DNA from: Eriocheir sinensis
Taxonomy: Eukaryota > Arthropoda > Malacostraca > Decapoda > Varunidae
Direction of reading: 5' to 3'
Length of the DNA stretch: 64,000 nt
Assembly (NCBI RefSeq): GCF_024679095.1
Contig: NC_066549.1
Span: forward strand, 7,874,495-7,938,494
The position numbers and the translations under genes are program-made. The first letter of the stretch is position 1; each line of letters starts with the position of its first letter. The notes beneath the pieces are model-generated. The model did not search any database. It saw only the letters and a program-made list of their open reading frames with translations, and was not told the origin of the DNA. Positions 44,375 through 54,904 of this stretch are shown piece by piece.

Positions 44375-44395
44375 GGTGGAAGTACTCTGCTGCAC
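44342..44395 (-). CDS. PBDC1: PBDC1 exon with start codon (coding 44374-44342)
   Basis: The ATG (44374-44372) begins [21 protein letters not shown] donor follows at 44341. Upstream on the minus strand a TTGCAG acceptor ends at 44396, with a plausible branch site (GCTAAC) before it, so this exon probably begins at 44395 with 21 bases of 5' UTR and is preceded by an unlocated non-coding exon. The frame continues open upstream of the ATG into the putative intron, so the start rests on the family pattern and the acceptor. Confidence 0.8.
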
Positions 44396-44588
44396 CTGCA
44401 ATATGACAGAAGTTAGCATTATATTATATTCATTTTTTTTTTTCTAGTACAAATTTTGGCAGTCACTAAGCTTCCTCTTCTTGTGGGTGTCTTGCCATCC
44501 CCAACATGACTTAGTGACCTTGGACAAATTGTTATAACCAGATGTCATCACCTAGCGGCCTGTGTTATGCTGAACTCTCCAATAAAGC

Positions 44589-44858
44589 TCAAAAAAGTTT
44601 CATTTAGTCAGCGCAACACCTGTGGTCATATTCTTGAGAGAGACAGGAGGGGGAAGGAATTATAGGAGAAGGGAACAGACCCCAGGAGACGGAACACAAC
44701 CCCCGATTAATACCTGGTACCCATTCACTGCTGGGTGGACAGGGGCGTAGTGTATCGGTAAAGCCGCCCAAGTTTTTCCCACTCCGCCCGGGAATCGAAC
44801 CCGGGCTCTCTCGATTGTGAGCCGAGTGTGCTAACCACTGCACCACGAAGCCCCCCCC
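44589..44858 (-). mobile_element. tRNA-derived SINE, family C, with 8 bp target duplication
   Basis: Minus strand: GGCTTCGTGGTGCAGTGGTT (box A), anticodon arm CTCGG-CTCACAA-TCGAG with a CAC (Val-type) anticodon, GGGTTCGATTCCCGGGC (box B), then a body running to an AAACTTTTTTGA end. AATAAAGC flanks both sides (44581-44588 and 44859-44866). The acceptor stem does not pair fully, so it is not a functional tRNA. Upstream of the PBDC1 start exon. Confidence 0.85.
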
Positions 44859-44889
44859 AATAAAGCACAAGTATGGTGCGAGAACACTA

Positions 44890-46220
44890 GCTATGGGGAG
44901 AGGGGACAGTCAGGGAAATAGATGTTTCCAGCAGGTTAGTATATCCATTCTAAACACATCAAAGCTTACCAGAGGCACCGATTAGAACCTGATTAATCCC
45001 CTTTCGGGCCTTTGGAAATAGTTAACGTGGAGGAAGAAGGCGCCTGAAAACACCGAGCCCTGCCCCGCCGTGCCGCCACGCGTGTCGCTGTTGTAGGAAT
45101 CAGCTCGCAGCCGCAAAATAGCTCGCACGGAGAGGTCCAACTAGGTTACTTTTTTCTATATTTCACTCCCCACTATCTTTTACTTGTCCTGTTTCAACTC
45201 CAATACATGGCAGAAAGATTAGATAAACACATTTAATCCGGAGAAGGCTTTATAACAAACGAATAGGGTAGGTTTTGGAAAGAATTGCCCCCACGTTGAT
45301 GTTCACTCAGTTCTTGCTTTTTGGGCAATATCAACCATCACAGAGATCACAGATGGACAAATTACAACAAAAAAATGCAAGTTAATATGTTTCCCTGTTG
45401 TGTATTTCCCAGTTGACGTGCGTAGTGGACACCAGCGCGACTTATTTCTGCAAGGAGGTATTTCTCGTAACGCCAGAGGTAAACACAACAGGCCGCCGTC
45501 GGGACAGTCTCGCGCCCCGGACTGTACCGCCCTACTCTGTTTCTCTTATATATTTCTTGCTGTGGTTTTGATAAGGTCCATTTTCTCAAACATTTCGGGA
45601 CTCAAACGGTGGGTGAATGGTTAAATGCGGGCGCGGTTTCCAGGAGGACGCGGGGGTTGCATATAAACAGAAACAGGAATAGATGATTGATTGATTGATA
45701 GTTTATTGTTGCAGGATAATAGATAAAAAATAGTAAAGAAATAAATGAAAATAAGAATAAATGTACTGAAACAGAAACTGATAGACAGAAAATCAAAACA
45801 GACAAGTAGATTGACAAAACTCCCTAAACTTCATCCAGAGAACAATGAGGTAATCACTTTCACTTTTGCTCCTGAAAAAGTAGACGTAATTATCTAACTA
45901 TCCAGGTAAGACAGACTCAAAGATCACTAGCAATATATGGAAGAGAGACGCGTCCACTAAACTTCACCTATAGAATAATGGCGCAGGTGTCTTGGTGGGG
46001 AAATCCTTTGACCTTTGTTTAGATTCCCTTCACGATTTTCTGTGCCAAATTTAAAAACCACATTTCATTCCTCTAAAAATGTTATTAAATTATGATTGAA
46101 CTACATGATCGTAACCAGCGATGATAGACAGCAGCTGATACGGACTGAGGGTGCGCGATGGATGAACTCGGTGATTTTAGTATAACTGTTGCCTTTGAAT
46201 GAATGTAAAATTGTAAATAA
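44890..46220. other. No gene recognised; GC-rich patches upstream of PBDC1
   Basis: GC-richer, CpG-containing patches at about 45040-45130 and 45410-45535 are the best candidates for a PBDC1 promoter or first exon, but no donor site is convincing. TTCTCAAACATTTCGG at 45586 is a scrap of the TATTCTTAAAC MITE end. (TGAT)n-like run at 45685-45700. Confidence 0.35.
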
Positions 46221-46224
46221 AACT

Positions 46225-46430
46225 TCCACGAATAACTGCCCCCTCTCCTGAAGACCACCTATCAACCCGGGCTCTAGCTTCTCTCTCTAAAATTAGAACC
46301 AAAGATGAGCTCGGGGAAGGGGGGGGGGATGACCCAAGCAGGATGGCGCCACTATAAACACTTGCCTGGGGGCCGACCATCTGGCCTCCCCAATAAAGCC
46401 TACCGGAACGAAAAAATTAAATAAAAATAA
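46225..46430 (+). mobile_element. SINE family B, 3' portion
   Basis: CTCCTGAAGACCACCTATCA, ACCCGGGCTCTAG, GATGAGCTCGGGGAAGG, AGGATGGCGCCACTATAAAC, ACTTGCCTGG, GCCTACCGGAACG and an A-rich tail, collinear with the fuller copy at 50776-51120. Confidence 0.72.
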
Positions 46431-46431
46431 A

Positions 46432-46552
46432 AATAAGGCCTTGTGATAGTCTGACAAGGCTTCTACACCGTGAACGTGAATAAAACATTCCTGAGAACGA
46501 CTGTGGCCATTGAAAGTAGTTGTGAGAGCCGAAAACGTCTGAGAATAAGGGG
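46432..46552. mobile_element. TATTCTTAAAC MITE half copy
   Basis: GTGATAGTCTGACAAGGCTT, CTACACCGTGAACGTGAAT, GTTGTGAGAGCCGAAAACG and a GTCTGAGAATA end. It is adjacent to the SINE A-tail. Confidence 0.6.
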
Positions 46553-46642
46553 CTTAACCTATTTACTACCACGCCCCCTCTAGGAATGGGTGCTTCCCTC
46601 CACGTCCGTGAGGACGTCCCCTTAAACCAAATTATTACTCAA

Positions 46643-46888
<246 letters not shown>

Positions 46889-47180
46889 CGGCCCAGTAGC
46901 TCAGTGGATAGAGCGTCTGCCTCACAACCAGAAGGTCCGGGGTTCGATTCCCCAGCCGGGTGAAGATAAGTTGGGTTTATCTTCTTTCACGTGTTGCCCC
47001 TGTTCACCTAGCAGTGAGAAGGTACGCGACGTAAGGCGAGGAGTTGTGACCTCGTTGTCACGGTGTGTTGTGTGTGAGTGGTCTCAGTCCTACCCAAAGA
47101 TCGGTACTATGAGCTCTGTGCTCTTCCGTAGGGGAACGGCTAGCGGTCTCGAGAGAGACCCGCAGCAGACCAAGAGGTGA

Positions 47181-47224
<44 letters not shown>
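46889..47224 (+). mobile_element. tRNA-derived SINE, family D, with (CA)n tail
   Basis: GGCCCAGTAGCTCAGTGGAT (box A), anticodon arm TCTGC-CTCACAA-CCAGA with a CAC anticodon, GGGGTTCGATTCCCC (box B), then GAAGATAAGTTGGGTTTATC, TGTTCACCTAGCAGTGAG, TGAGCTCTGTGCTCTTCCGT and GAGGTGAATTACACACAC. The tail is (CA)n at 47186-47224. Acceptor pairing is poor, so it is a retroposon and not a tRNA gene. Confidence 0.82.
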
Positions 47225-47226
<2 letters not shown>

Positions 47227-47229
47227 GTG

Positions 47230-47950
47230 AATTTTGAAATGTAGATACAACTAGACCTATAACCGTTCGCCTACCCGTCACCAGTCTGCTTGGTTTGACT
47301 TTTCAGCCCTCCAGATTGAAAGGTTCAATTCCTATTTTTATCCTTACAAACTTCTTTAATTACATCGGTGAAACTACGAAAAATAAACATGACGTTGAGT
47401 AAAAGCTCCGGAGGGTATAAATTAAAGTCATCCTTTCGATTACAGGAAAGTAAGTGTCTATAGATAAAAATCAGCAACATTAATATATTTATTGAGGTAA
47501 ACAAGAAAACGAAGACATGTGTACAAGTTACTGGTAAATTAAGTAAATGGAACATGGCCGTGCCGAACCGTAGAGTTTTTATCCCTTCGTGTAAAACTGT
47601 AAATGTTAAATGTCGTGTAACGGTTCAAGGTTTCTCCAGCTATTGACAGGTGCGGCGAGTCAGGATAATACAGTGTGATGTTTTTTTTCGTCATGGACCA
47701 GCCTTATCCTTAGGAGAGGCACCATATGAAATAGTGCGCGACTACCGACAAGAAAAAAAAAATCCTCTCCCTATCCTGCCACCTCCATGCCTGATTTTAA
47801 AACCCCGAGCAAAGCTGACGCCATATCGGGCCGTTTCTTTTGCCTTTCCCTTGCTGGGCATTAAGCATTTGCCGTTTGTGGTCCCTCTCAAAAGTCTGTC
47901 TCAACGATAAATATAAGTCTTTGATTCTCCATCCGCTAATCGGAAGGTGG
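47230..47950. other. No feature recognised
   Basis: Unique AT-rich DNA without identifiable motifs. Confidence 0.35.
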
Positions 47951-47955
47951 TAAGG

Positions 47956-48276
47956 GGTCCATATTCTTCAACGTATCTGGCTCCGAAGGTCACATAGAGG
48001 GTTAACTGGGTTTTCATGGTTGTTTTTTCCCGTTCATGGTGCAGAAGTCGGGTAAAACTATCACCAGGATCACAAAACAGTCCACGAAAATCACAGCAAC
48101 TTCTACGAGTGACTTTTCAAACAGGCGAACTAGAAGTTTCCGAGTCTCGCAACTATTTTTCAGAGGCCACAGTCGGGTTCTCATGAATGTTTTCTTCACG
48201 TTCATGGTGTAGAAGCCTTGTCAGACTATCACAGGGCTCACAAAACTAGACGGCCTAGACGTTTAAGAATATGGGC
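47956..48276. mobile_element. TATTCTTAAAC MITE, complete copy
   Basis: Left CCATATTCTTCAACGT and right ACGTTTAAGAATATGG are inverted over 16 bp. The interior contains two partial copies of a GTTTTCATGGTTGTTTT/CCGTTCATGGTGCAGAAG segment (about 48013 and 48180), so it may be internally duplicated. About 320 bp. Confidence 0.7.
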
Positions 48277-48279
48277 TCA

Positions 48280-48760
48280 GGTCTCGGGATGCTTGTGGGT
48301 TATATGATTATTGGGCCGCCGCAGGCAATGATTCTCGGTGATTGCCACATCGTTGGGTTCTTGTTGACTTGATTGTGGCTGTCTGCACACCGGCTTTTTT
48401 ATCCGCTGTCATTTGTCTCCTACATTACACAATCATAAAAGCCCGCCGTGGTTTAACATCGATATCAAACATTCATATCAAGAGAGAAATTTGTTACACA
48501 CGTGAAAGTGATAAAAACTTCGTCCAAAAAATAGCAGCCGTCATTACGAAGCCCGGCGAAGAGTCGAAAAACTGGCTGGTGAAGGAAAGCGCAAGTATGG
48601 TGAAAATATTGCCATCTACTCTGAAAAAATAACCCGGAGTTTCTCTTCAAAGACATAAATAACGAAAAGGATATCAGAAGTGTGGTTAGACATTCTAAAG
48701 TATATATTAAAATTTAAAAAGCGAGATACACAGTCTTCTCACGCCCTTATGTAATGTATC
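48280..48760. other. No feature recognised
   Basis: A 96-residue plus frame (48342-48632) has no recognisable domain. Status unknown. Confidence 0.3.
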
Positions 48761-48764
48761 CTTG

Positions 48765-48836
48765 GGAGAGATGGCTAACGTTGCACCAGTATCTAAGAAA
48801 CGTGACAAAATACCGGGTAATTATAGACCCATTAAT
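48765..48836 (+). mobile_element. LINE RT N-terminal scrap
   Basis: Translation WEMANVAPVSKKRDKIPGNY then RPIN matches the W--A-V-PI-KKGD---P-NYRPI motif at the start of non-LTR reverse transcriptases. It is interrupted by an AAT-rich run. Confidence 0.75.
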
Positions 48837-48837
48837 A

Positions 48838-48957
48838 ATAATAATAGAAATAATAATAAAACATATTATTATTATTTAGCCCAAAGGCATATACTATAAA
48901 AACAGGAAAGTAGCAAAGTAACGTCAATATTAAGTAATTTACTAGAAAACAATGTGT

Positions 48958-49011
<54 letters not shown>

Positions 49012-49012
49012 G
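48838..49012 (+). repeat. (AAT)n arrays
   Basis: AAT-rich run at 48838-48880 and pure (AAT)n at 48960-49010. Confidence 0.9.
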
Positions 49013-49282
49013 GTTTATTCACTTTTGGTAACTGTTAGGCTGAAAATTTGCAAGTTACAATTAGAAGTACATTTAAAAAAAAAAAACATAAAATGGAGGG
49101 GTTAGGGGCTGGTGGGGCTCTCTTATCTGTGGGGCGTTGGAGTTGAATGTTGGTAGGGGGTGGACGAGAGATGAGGGGGAAAGTGGAGGGTGCCGAGGCA
49201 GGGCAGCTCCGTCGGGGAGGTGCTAAAAGTTCCAGGTCAGGCGATGGGTCAAGTGACAGGTGATACCGGGATGCAGGTGGTG

Positions 49283-49284
<2 letters not shown>

Positions 49285-49322
<38 letters not shown>
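49285..49322 (+). repeat. (GT)n microsatellite
   Basis: About 19 GT units within a G-rich segment (49090-49330). Confidence 0.94.
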
Positions 49323-49323
<1 letters not shown>

Positions 49324-49339
49324 GGGTAGGGCCAGGCCT

Positions 49340-49975
49340 TGGAAACATTCTTGCATACGAGCTGCTCTGTGACCTTCCCGCGGGGCTTGGAGATCAGCCA
49401 CACCTGTCCACATGTTGACTCATAGCTCCCACAAACCCTTTTTTTTTTTTTTTCGAAGGCATGTAGGTAGGGCTCGCATTTAAAGTGTGTTAATGATAGT
49501 TGCCTTTTCTGCGTAGGGCCAAAACACAATCATTGACTTTGGAATCAATACTATCGCATTCAGCACAACCATACGTACTAAGCAGTGAAAATATTATGGA
49601 ACAGAGTAATATTGCAGAACATCAGAACTTACAGACTTTGATAAACATTGATTAGGGGCAACGCACTTCCATTGCCAGTCGACTGTGCATCTTGAAAAAA
49701 GTCGATCAAATTAGTATATTTTTGCAGTTTGTTGCAAGAGTATTCAGGCATACAGTAATTGAGCCAGTCAGTTTGTTATACTCATTAGCGAGTTAATTAG
49801 TTGATATAATTTCATTGCACTTAAACCTATGATAAGTAGGTCTCTATGCACCCATCTGCGTTGTTGCTCCACTGCGGATCTTTTTGATTGCTCCAGTTGT
49901 GTAACATTTCCTTTTTCCTCATTGTATGCTTTATTGTGGACTTACCCGCCTCATCCCTACTTTTTACTCTCTCCC
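49340..49975. other. No feature recognised
   Basis: Unique sequence with a T-run at 49438-49453. Confidence 0.35.
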
Positions 49976-49980
49976 CCACA

Positions 49981-50012
49981 GGGCAGTTTGGAGGAGACAG
50001 CGACAAGAAGAG
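49981..50012 (+). CDS. Candidate short internal exon, unknown gene
   Basis: A strong acceptor (TTTTTACTCTCTCCCCCACAG ends at 49980) is followed by 32 bases and a GTGAGTAC donor at 50013. One frame reads GQFGGDSDKKR. The exon/intron signals are good but no homology is recognised and no partner exon was found in the window. Confidence 0.3.
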
Positions 50013-50371
50013 AGGTGAGTACAAAGTCATCATTACCTGTTCTCTTCATCTGACTCTTTTACAACAATACGATGGCTTTCAAGTTTTTTCTTAGAGCCAC
50101 TCGCCAGTTTTTAACAGCCTCAGACTTGTCACAACTTCCTCTGTTCCTCCACATTGAAACGGTTAATCTAATATACCTAACCACGAAGTCTCCCACAAGG
50201 CCCGTGTTATAGTGTAAGCCTGACGGTTCTGAGCTTGTCGATTATAATGATTTTGTTGTAAATCATTTGAATTGAATAACTTGATGCGTGTTACGACGTC
50301 GTAGGGGCTTATTTTCGGGTTTCAAAGTTTTATTTTTTTTATGTATTGAGCACGAGAGGTGAACAAGTTCG

Positions 50372-50520
<149 letters not shown>

Positions 50521-50775
50521 AATTCAAACTCAAAACGTTTAATTACTAACATTATTTATACATTTAAAAAAAAAAAAAGACATCATGGCCGGAGAGTACA
50601 GGGTATACGGGTGTTATAGGGGACACAAACACCTTATCGGCTGGACCGGATGCCGCGTTTATTTTGGTGTCTGGCCATATCACCCCAACCTCGGTATACC
50701 AAGTCAGGCCGAAGGTAGGGCATAGAGGTCGTGTTTTTCTGAAGGATCTTATCAGGAGTCATATTTCTGGAGATT

Positions 50776-51120
50776 TTTTTTTTTTTTTTTTTTTTTACGT
50801 CTTCGCCTATTGCGCCGGTAGGCTAGCTTGAGGGGCCTGGATGGTAGTCAGCCCCAGCCCGTCATGGCGCAGGCAAGTGTTTACTGTATAGTGGCGCCAT
50901 CTTCTCTTGGCTCATGCTGCCCCCCGGAACTCGTTCTTGATTCTTGGACGGTTTCCTCTAGAGTCCGTGTTGATGGGTGGTCTTCAGGACAGCATGTGGG
51001 TAGTTTTAAGCCACTCGGCGGTGACTGAAAAATCCGAGGTGGTAGCGTGGGGATTCGAACTCGTGTCGTCCATCACGTGGTGAATGTGGGCCCAGCACGC
51101 TACCACTTCAGTGTCTGTGT
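50776..51120 (-). mobile_element. tRNA-derived SINE, family B, full-length
   Basis: Minus strand: GAAGTGGTAGCGTGCTGGGC (box A region), AGTTCGAATCCCC (box B), CACCGCCGAGTGGCTTAAAA, CCCACATGCTGTCCTGAAGA, CACCCATCAACACGGACTC, AAGATGGCGCCACTATACAG, CTAGCCTACCGGCGC, ending in poly-A (plus-strand T run 50776-50798). The most complete family B copy here. Confidence 0.82.
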
Positions 51121-51399
51121 TATTGCCACCTCCCCGAGCCGCTGGGTGACGCGCGGGTCGTATCTCACAAACTAACCTCGTGAGCCTCTTCTAATTATCC
51201 TCAGTTCATTTCCCATCAAAAGATAGGACGTACCATCAACTAGACCGCATATCATAAATTTGGCCAGGTACTGAACACTATTTCAATACAGGACCTTGTT
51301 TGACTTCATCCTTACCCTCAGGCCCGTTTTGAAGCTCCGTAGTAGTGCTTCTAGAGAGCCTTTGACAGTGCTATGAGCTATATGCTTCCCGCCGTCTGG

Positions 51400-51865
51400 T
51401 ATTAAGAACATAAAGAGACTGCAAGAAGCCGGTAGGTCTATACAAGGCATCTCCCGTGAACCTGACCCCACCTTGCTTCACTACCCATGAATTTATCTTT
51501 TTTTTTTTTTCGGATGTACTTATCGTATTGGCACTCACAACATGACTGCCAAGCCTGTTACACTTATCCACCACTCTGTTGGTTAACCATTTCTTCCCTG
51601 TGTCCTTGCTGAATCTGAATTTATACAAAGTAACCCCATTGCTACGTGTCCTACCCGGCTCTCTTACCATCAGAACCTTATTAGTATCACCCTTATTAAA
51701 GCCCTTCTGGCCCCTTCATCCATTTATAAACTTGGATCGTCTCCTCGCACCCTTCGCCTTTCTGGAGAATGCAAATTTGATCAAGTCTTTCCTCACATGG
51801 CAAGTTTCTTAACCCATGAATCATCTATGTCATCCTCCTCTGTACCGGTTTGCTGCGGTTTTACA
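51400..51865 (-). mobile_element. CR1-like LINE 3' fragment
   Basis: Minus translation with frame breaks: VREPGRTRSNGVTLYKFRFS, KDTGKKWLTNRVVDKCNR, LGSHVVSANTISTSEK. The 3' end lies near 51402 (TTATGTTCTTAATAC). Same family as 30269-31112. Confidence 0.78.
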
Positions 51866-52042
51866 GTTCCACCACCCGCATGCTTGCCTAGTTAAGGTTA
51901 GTTTTTTTTTTTATATTGGCAAAATAAAAAATAAAATAACAACGATGCTCTGATAATGCTATGGACAAGGAAGACTATAGATATAATACCCTTCATGTTT
52001 GCTGTTATACGAGACAAAATTACCTGGACAGCTAATAGAATA

Positions 52043-52045
<3 letters not shown>

Positions 52046-52095
<50 letters not shown>
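52046..52095 (+). repeat. (CA)n microsatellite
   Basis: About 25 CA units. Confidence 0.95.
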
Positions 52096-52097
<2 letters not shown>

Positions 52098-52129
52098 TTA
52101 TAAATTATTAAGCAAAATGGAAGAAGTAG

Positions 52130-52398
52130 ATAATGGGGAGTTACTACTAAGAGAGGGATCCTTATAAACACCAGGAACACAAGAGGACACAGTAAAAAAT
52201 TGAGGAAAGGAAGATGCTTGAGAGACATAAAGAAATATAGCTTCTCGCAAAGAAATATAGAGATTTGGAACAGACTAAGTGAAGATGTAGTATCGGCGAA
52301 GAGTGTACAAAGCTTTAAGGAAAAGTTGGACAAATACAGATACGGAGACGGGACCACACGAGCGTAAGCCCAGGCCCTGTAAAACTACAACTAGGTAA

Positions 52399-52463
<65 letters not shown>
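52130..52463 (+). mobile_element. LINE C-terminus with (CA)n 3' tail
   Basis: Plus translation GHSKKLRKGRCLRDIKKYSF, SQRNIEIWNRLSEDVVSAKS, VQSFKEKLDKYRYGDG is the C-terminus of a CR1-clade LINE of a different family from the others, followed by CTACAACTAGGTAAATACAC and (CA)n to 52463, presumably its 3' tail. Confidence 0.75.
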
Positions 52464-52464
<1 letters not shown>

Positions 52465-52634
52465 TAATAGTAAGTTTACTACAGTATTTATGGAGTTTAA
52501 ACATTCAATTTTCTTTAAGGGATTCACTATCCTTTTCAACGTAATCTTTAAGTATAGATAACAAAACAGAAGTGCGATAGATGGCTTTTTTACAAGTGGT
52601 CAACGAGAACGTACTGTTACGAAGGACGCTGGGA

Positions 52635-53005
52635 GTTGCTATCAGTTCAATCTTATCAGTCTGCATTATTCAGCTTCATTTATCAGACGGACATCCTCAA
52701 CAGAAGTCACGTTGGTCTAGGAATGATGCACCAGAGTCATTTACTTTGAAGCTTTATATTTGTATCAGTTCAATCTTATCAGTCTACATTTATTAGCTCC
52801 ATTTACCAGACGGACATTCTCAGCAGAAGTCACGTTAGTCTAGGAATGATGCACCAGAGTCATTTACTTTGAAGCTTTATATTTGTATCAGTTCAGTCTT
52901 ATCAGTCTACATTTATTAGCTCCATTTATCAGACGGACATCCTCAACAGAAGTCACGTTGGTCTAGGAATGATGCACCAGAGTCATTTACTTTCGAGCTT
53001 TATAT
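52635..53005 (+). repeat. 123 bp minisatellite, three copies
   Basis: TATCAGTTCAATCTTATCAG starts at 52640, 52763 and 52886 (periods 123 and 123). Units include CAGACGGACATCCTCA and GGAATGATGCACCAGAGTC. Confidence 0.93.
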
Positions 53006-53224
53006 TAGTTTAAAGTTGGTCATGAATAAGCATCCCACTGGCCTATAGTGTCTTAAGAACTCATTATCTCCACCTGTTAACTTGCCGAAACCTCCAGATA
53101 ATCTATCACTTTCTTGGAATGATGCACTAGATTCGTGACTAGAACTATATACTGCTTAGCTTTTTATTAATTCAAAATGGGGAGTGCAGAGTGGGGACCT
53201 TTCTTTTGGCCACTCTTCACTTTT

Positions 53225-53287
53225 ATCCTTTTGCTACATCTTCATTTTGTTGCCCTTGAGCTGCTTCCTTTGCTGTAAAAAAAAATA
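53225..53287 (+). mobile_element. LINE 3' tail scrap
   Basis: GTTGCCCTTGAGCTGCTTCC then TTTGCTG and poly-A, the recurrent Jockey-like LINE terminus. Confidence 0.6.
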
Positions 53288-53389
53288 GTGTCTCAGTTTT
53301 CTTTAGTGTCTTGAGAACTCACCATCTCCACCTGTCGACTAGCCCAAACTTTCCAGACGTCTATCCTTTCTCTTTCTGTAATACTCATT

Positions 53390-53690
53390 TGTCCCCTTCT
53401 CTTCACCAAACACCTCTCTCTCCTCTACAATCTCTCTACTTACTCTCTTGTTCCCCTCCTCTACACCAAACACGCTCGGGGTCTCCTCTACTCTCAATCT
53501 TAACGAGAAATTTACCCTTTTGTTCCCCTCCTCTACATCAGACCCCCTCGAGCTTCTTTCTACTTAAAATCTTAAACAGAAACTTACTCTCTTGTTCCTC
53601 TCCTCTACAACAAACACTCTCTAGCTCTTCTCTACCTACAATCTTAACCGGAAACTTTATATCTCGCTTCTTATACAACCAGCTTCCCCG
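53390..53690 (+). repeat. ~72 bp minisatellite, four diverged copies
   Basis: CTCTTGTTCCCCTCCTCTAC, ACCAAACAC..., CTCTACTCTCAATCTTAA, GAAACTTAC recur four times with substitutions. Confidence 0.8.
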
Positions 53691-53764
53691 AGATTGGAAG
53701 TAAGCAAGAGTTTAGGGTAAGAGTATAGAGTCAAATGTTACTATAGGTTCTTTCACTATCTTTG

Positions 53765-53975
53765 TTCACTACTATGTTCACTGGTCGTCTGATTTTGTTC
53801 ACTTAACCCGACTACTATGTTCACTGGTCGTCTGATTTTGTACACTTAACCCGACTACTATGTTCACTGGTCGTCTGATTTTGTACACTTAACCCGACTA
53901 CTATGTTCACTGGTCGTCTGATTTTGTACACTTAACCCGACTACTATGTTCATTGGTCGTCTGATTTTGTTCACT
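53765..53975 (+). repeat. 43 bp minisatellite, five copies
   Basis: ACTACTATGTTCACTGGTCG, TCTGATTTTGTACACTTAAC, CCG per unit, period 43 (actATG at 53771 and 53814). Each unit contains CACTTAACCCG, and the array stops at such a TTAA where a TTAA-flanked element begins. Confidence 0.92.
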
Positions 53976-53978
53976 TAA

Positions 53979-54219
53979 CCCGTCCGCTGCGATTGGCACG
54001 GAATACGCCTTCACTGGTAGCCTGGCAACATATGCTCCCAGGTTCTTCTGTGCCTCTGTGGTGGGTAATAGAGTGTTTCCCATGTGGTATTGGTATGCTG
54101 GATTTCCCCTCCCAAAATGCATGACCTCGCATTTTTCTTCACTAAATTGGAGCAGTCACTTTTTGTTCCACTCCTGTAGCTTGGTGATGTCTTCTTGTAG
54201 GAAATCCCCATCCAAGGGG
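53979..54219 (-). mobile_element. TTAA-flanked element family 2 with LINE RT fragment, copy 2
   Basis: TTAA at 53975-53978 and 54220-54223. 241 bp, identical in length to and collinear with 40883-41123 in reverse. Minus translation: DITKLQEWNKK, then CEVMHFGRGNPAYQYHMGN, TLLPTTEAQKNLGAYV, LPVKA. End TTAACCCGTCCGCTGCG. Confidence 0.85.
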
Positions 54220-54516
54220 TTAATGCCTTCGCCTTTCCTGGACAGCTCTTCTAAATTGCATATGGAATCAGAGGCCAATGTTACTTCTCTCACTCTCTTT
54301 TCTCACTACACTCTAAACTACTCGTCTGATCCTGTTGACTTCATACCTTCGCCCTTCCTGGAACCTTACCGCACAAGTACTTTTTTCACTATTTATATTT
54401 TCACTTCTCAGTCTGATCTTGTTGACTTCATCTCTTCACCATTCCCGTAACCTCACTGCACAAGACTGTAGTTAAGATCATTCCTGTACTGTCTAACATA
54501 AAAGAGAGTCAACCAC

Positions 54517-54870
54517 TATCTTCACACATTCATCCCTTTCATTGTAAACTCTGATATAGCCTTCCTCTTACTGTATTTCCTCAACAAGACATAAGCCGTA
54601 TCTTCACACATTCATCCCTTTCATTGTAAACTCTGATATAGCCTTCCTCTTACTGTATTTCCTCAACAAGACATAAGCAGTATCTTCACACATTCATCCC
54701 TTTCAATGTAAACTCTGACATAGCCTTCCTCTTACTGTATTTCCTCAGCAAGACATAAGCAGTATCTTCACACATTCATCCCTTTCAATGTAAACTCTGA
54801 TATAGCCTTCCTCTTAATGTACTCCTTCAACAAGACATAACCACCATCTTCACACCATCCATTTCACTCT
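54517..54870 (+). repeat. 82 bp minisatellite, four to five copies
   Basis: TCTTCACACATTCATCCCTT, GTAAACTCTGATATAGCC, TTCCTCAACAAGACATAAGC; TTCACACATT at 54521, 54603 and 54685 (period 82). Confidence 0.92.
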
Positions 54871-54904
54871 AAACCCTGATGTAGCCTTCCTCCCAACCAC
54901 TTAA

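Noticed and set aside
44030..44419. 129-residue minus-strand protein
   Set aside because: Only the [11 protein letters not shown] part before the GTAAGT donor is coding; the rest is intron read-through.
44785..44858. Functional tRNA-Val gene on minus
   Set aside because: The acceptor stem is out of register and the unit has a SINE body and a target-site duplication.
46890..46965. Functional tRNA-Val gene
   Set aside because: A and B boxes are good but the acceptor stem pairs poorly, there is a mismatch in the anticodon stem, and the sequence continues into a SINE body with a (CA)n tail.
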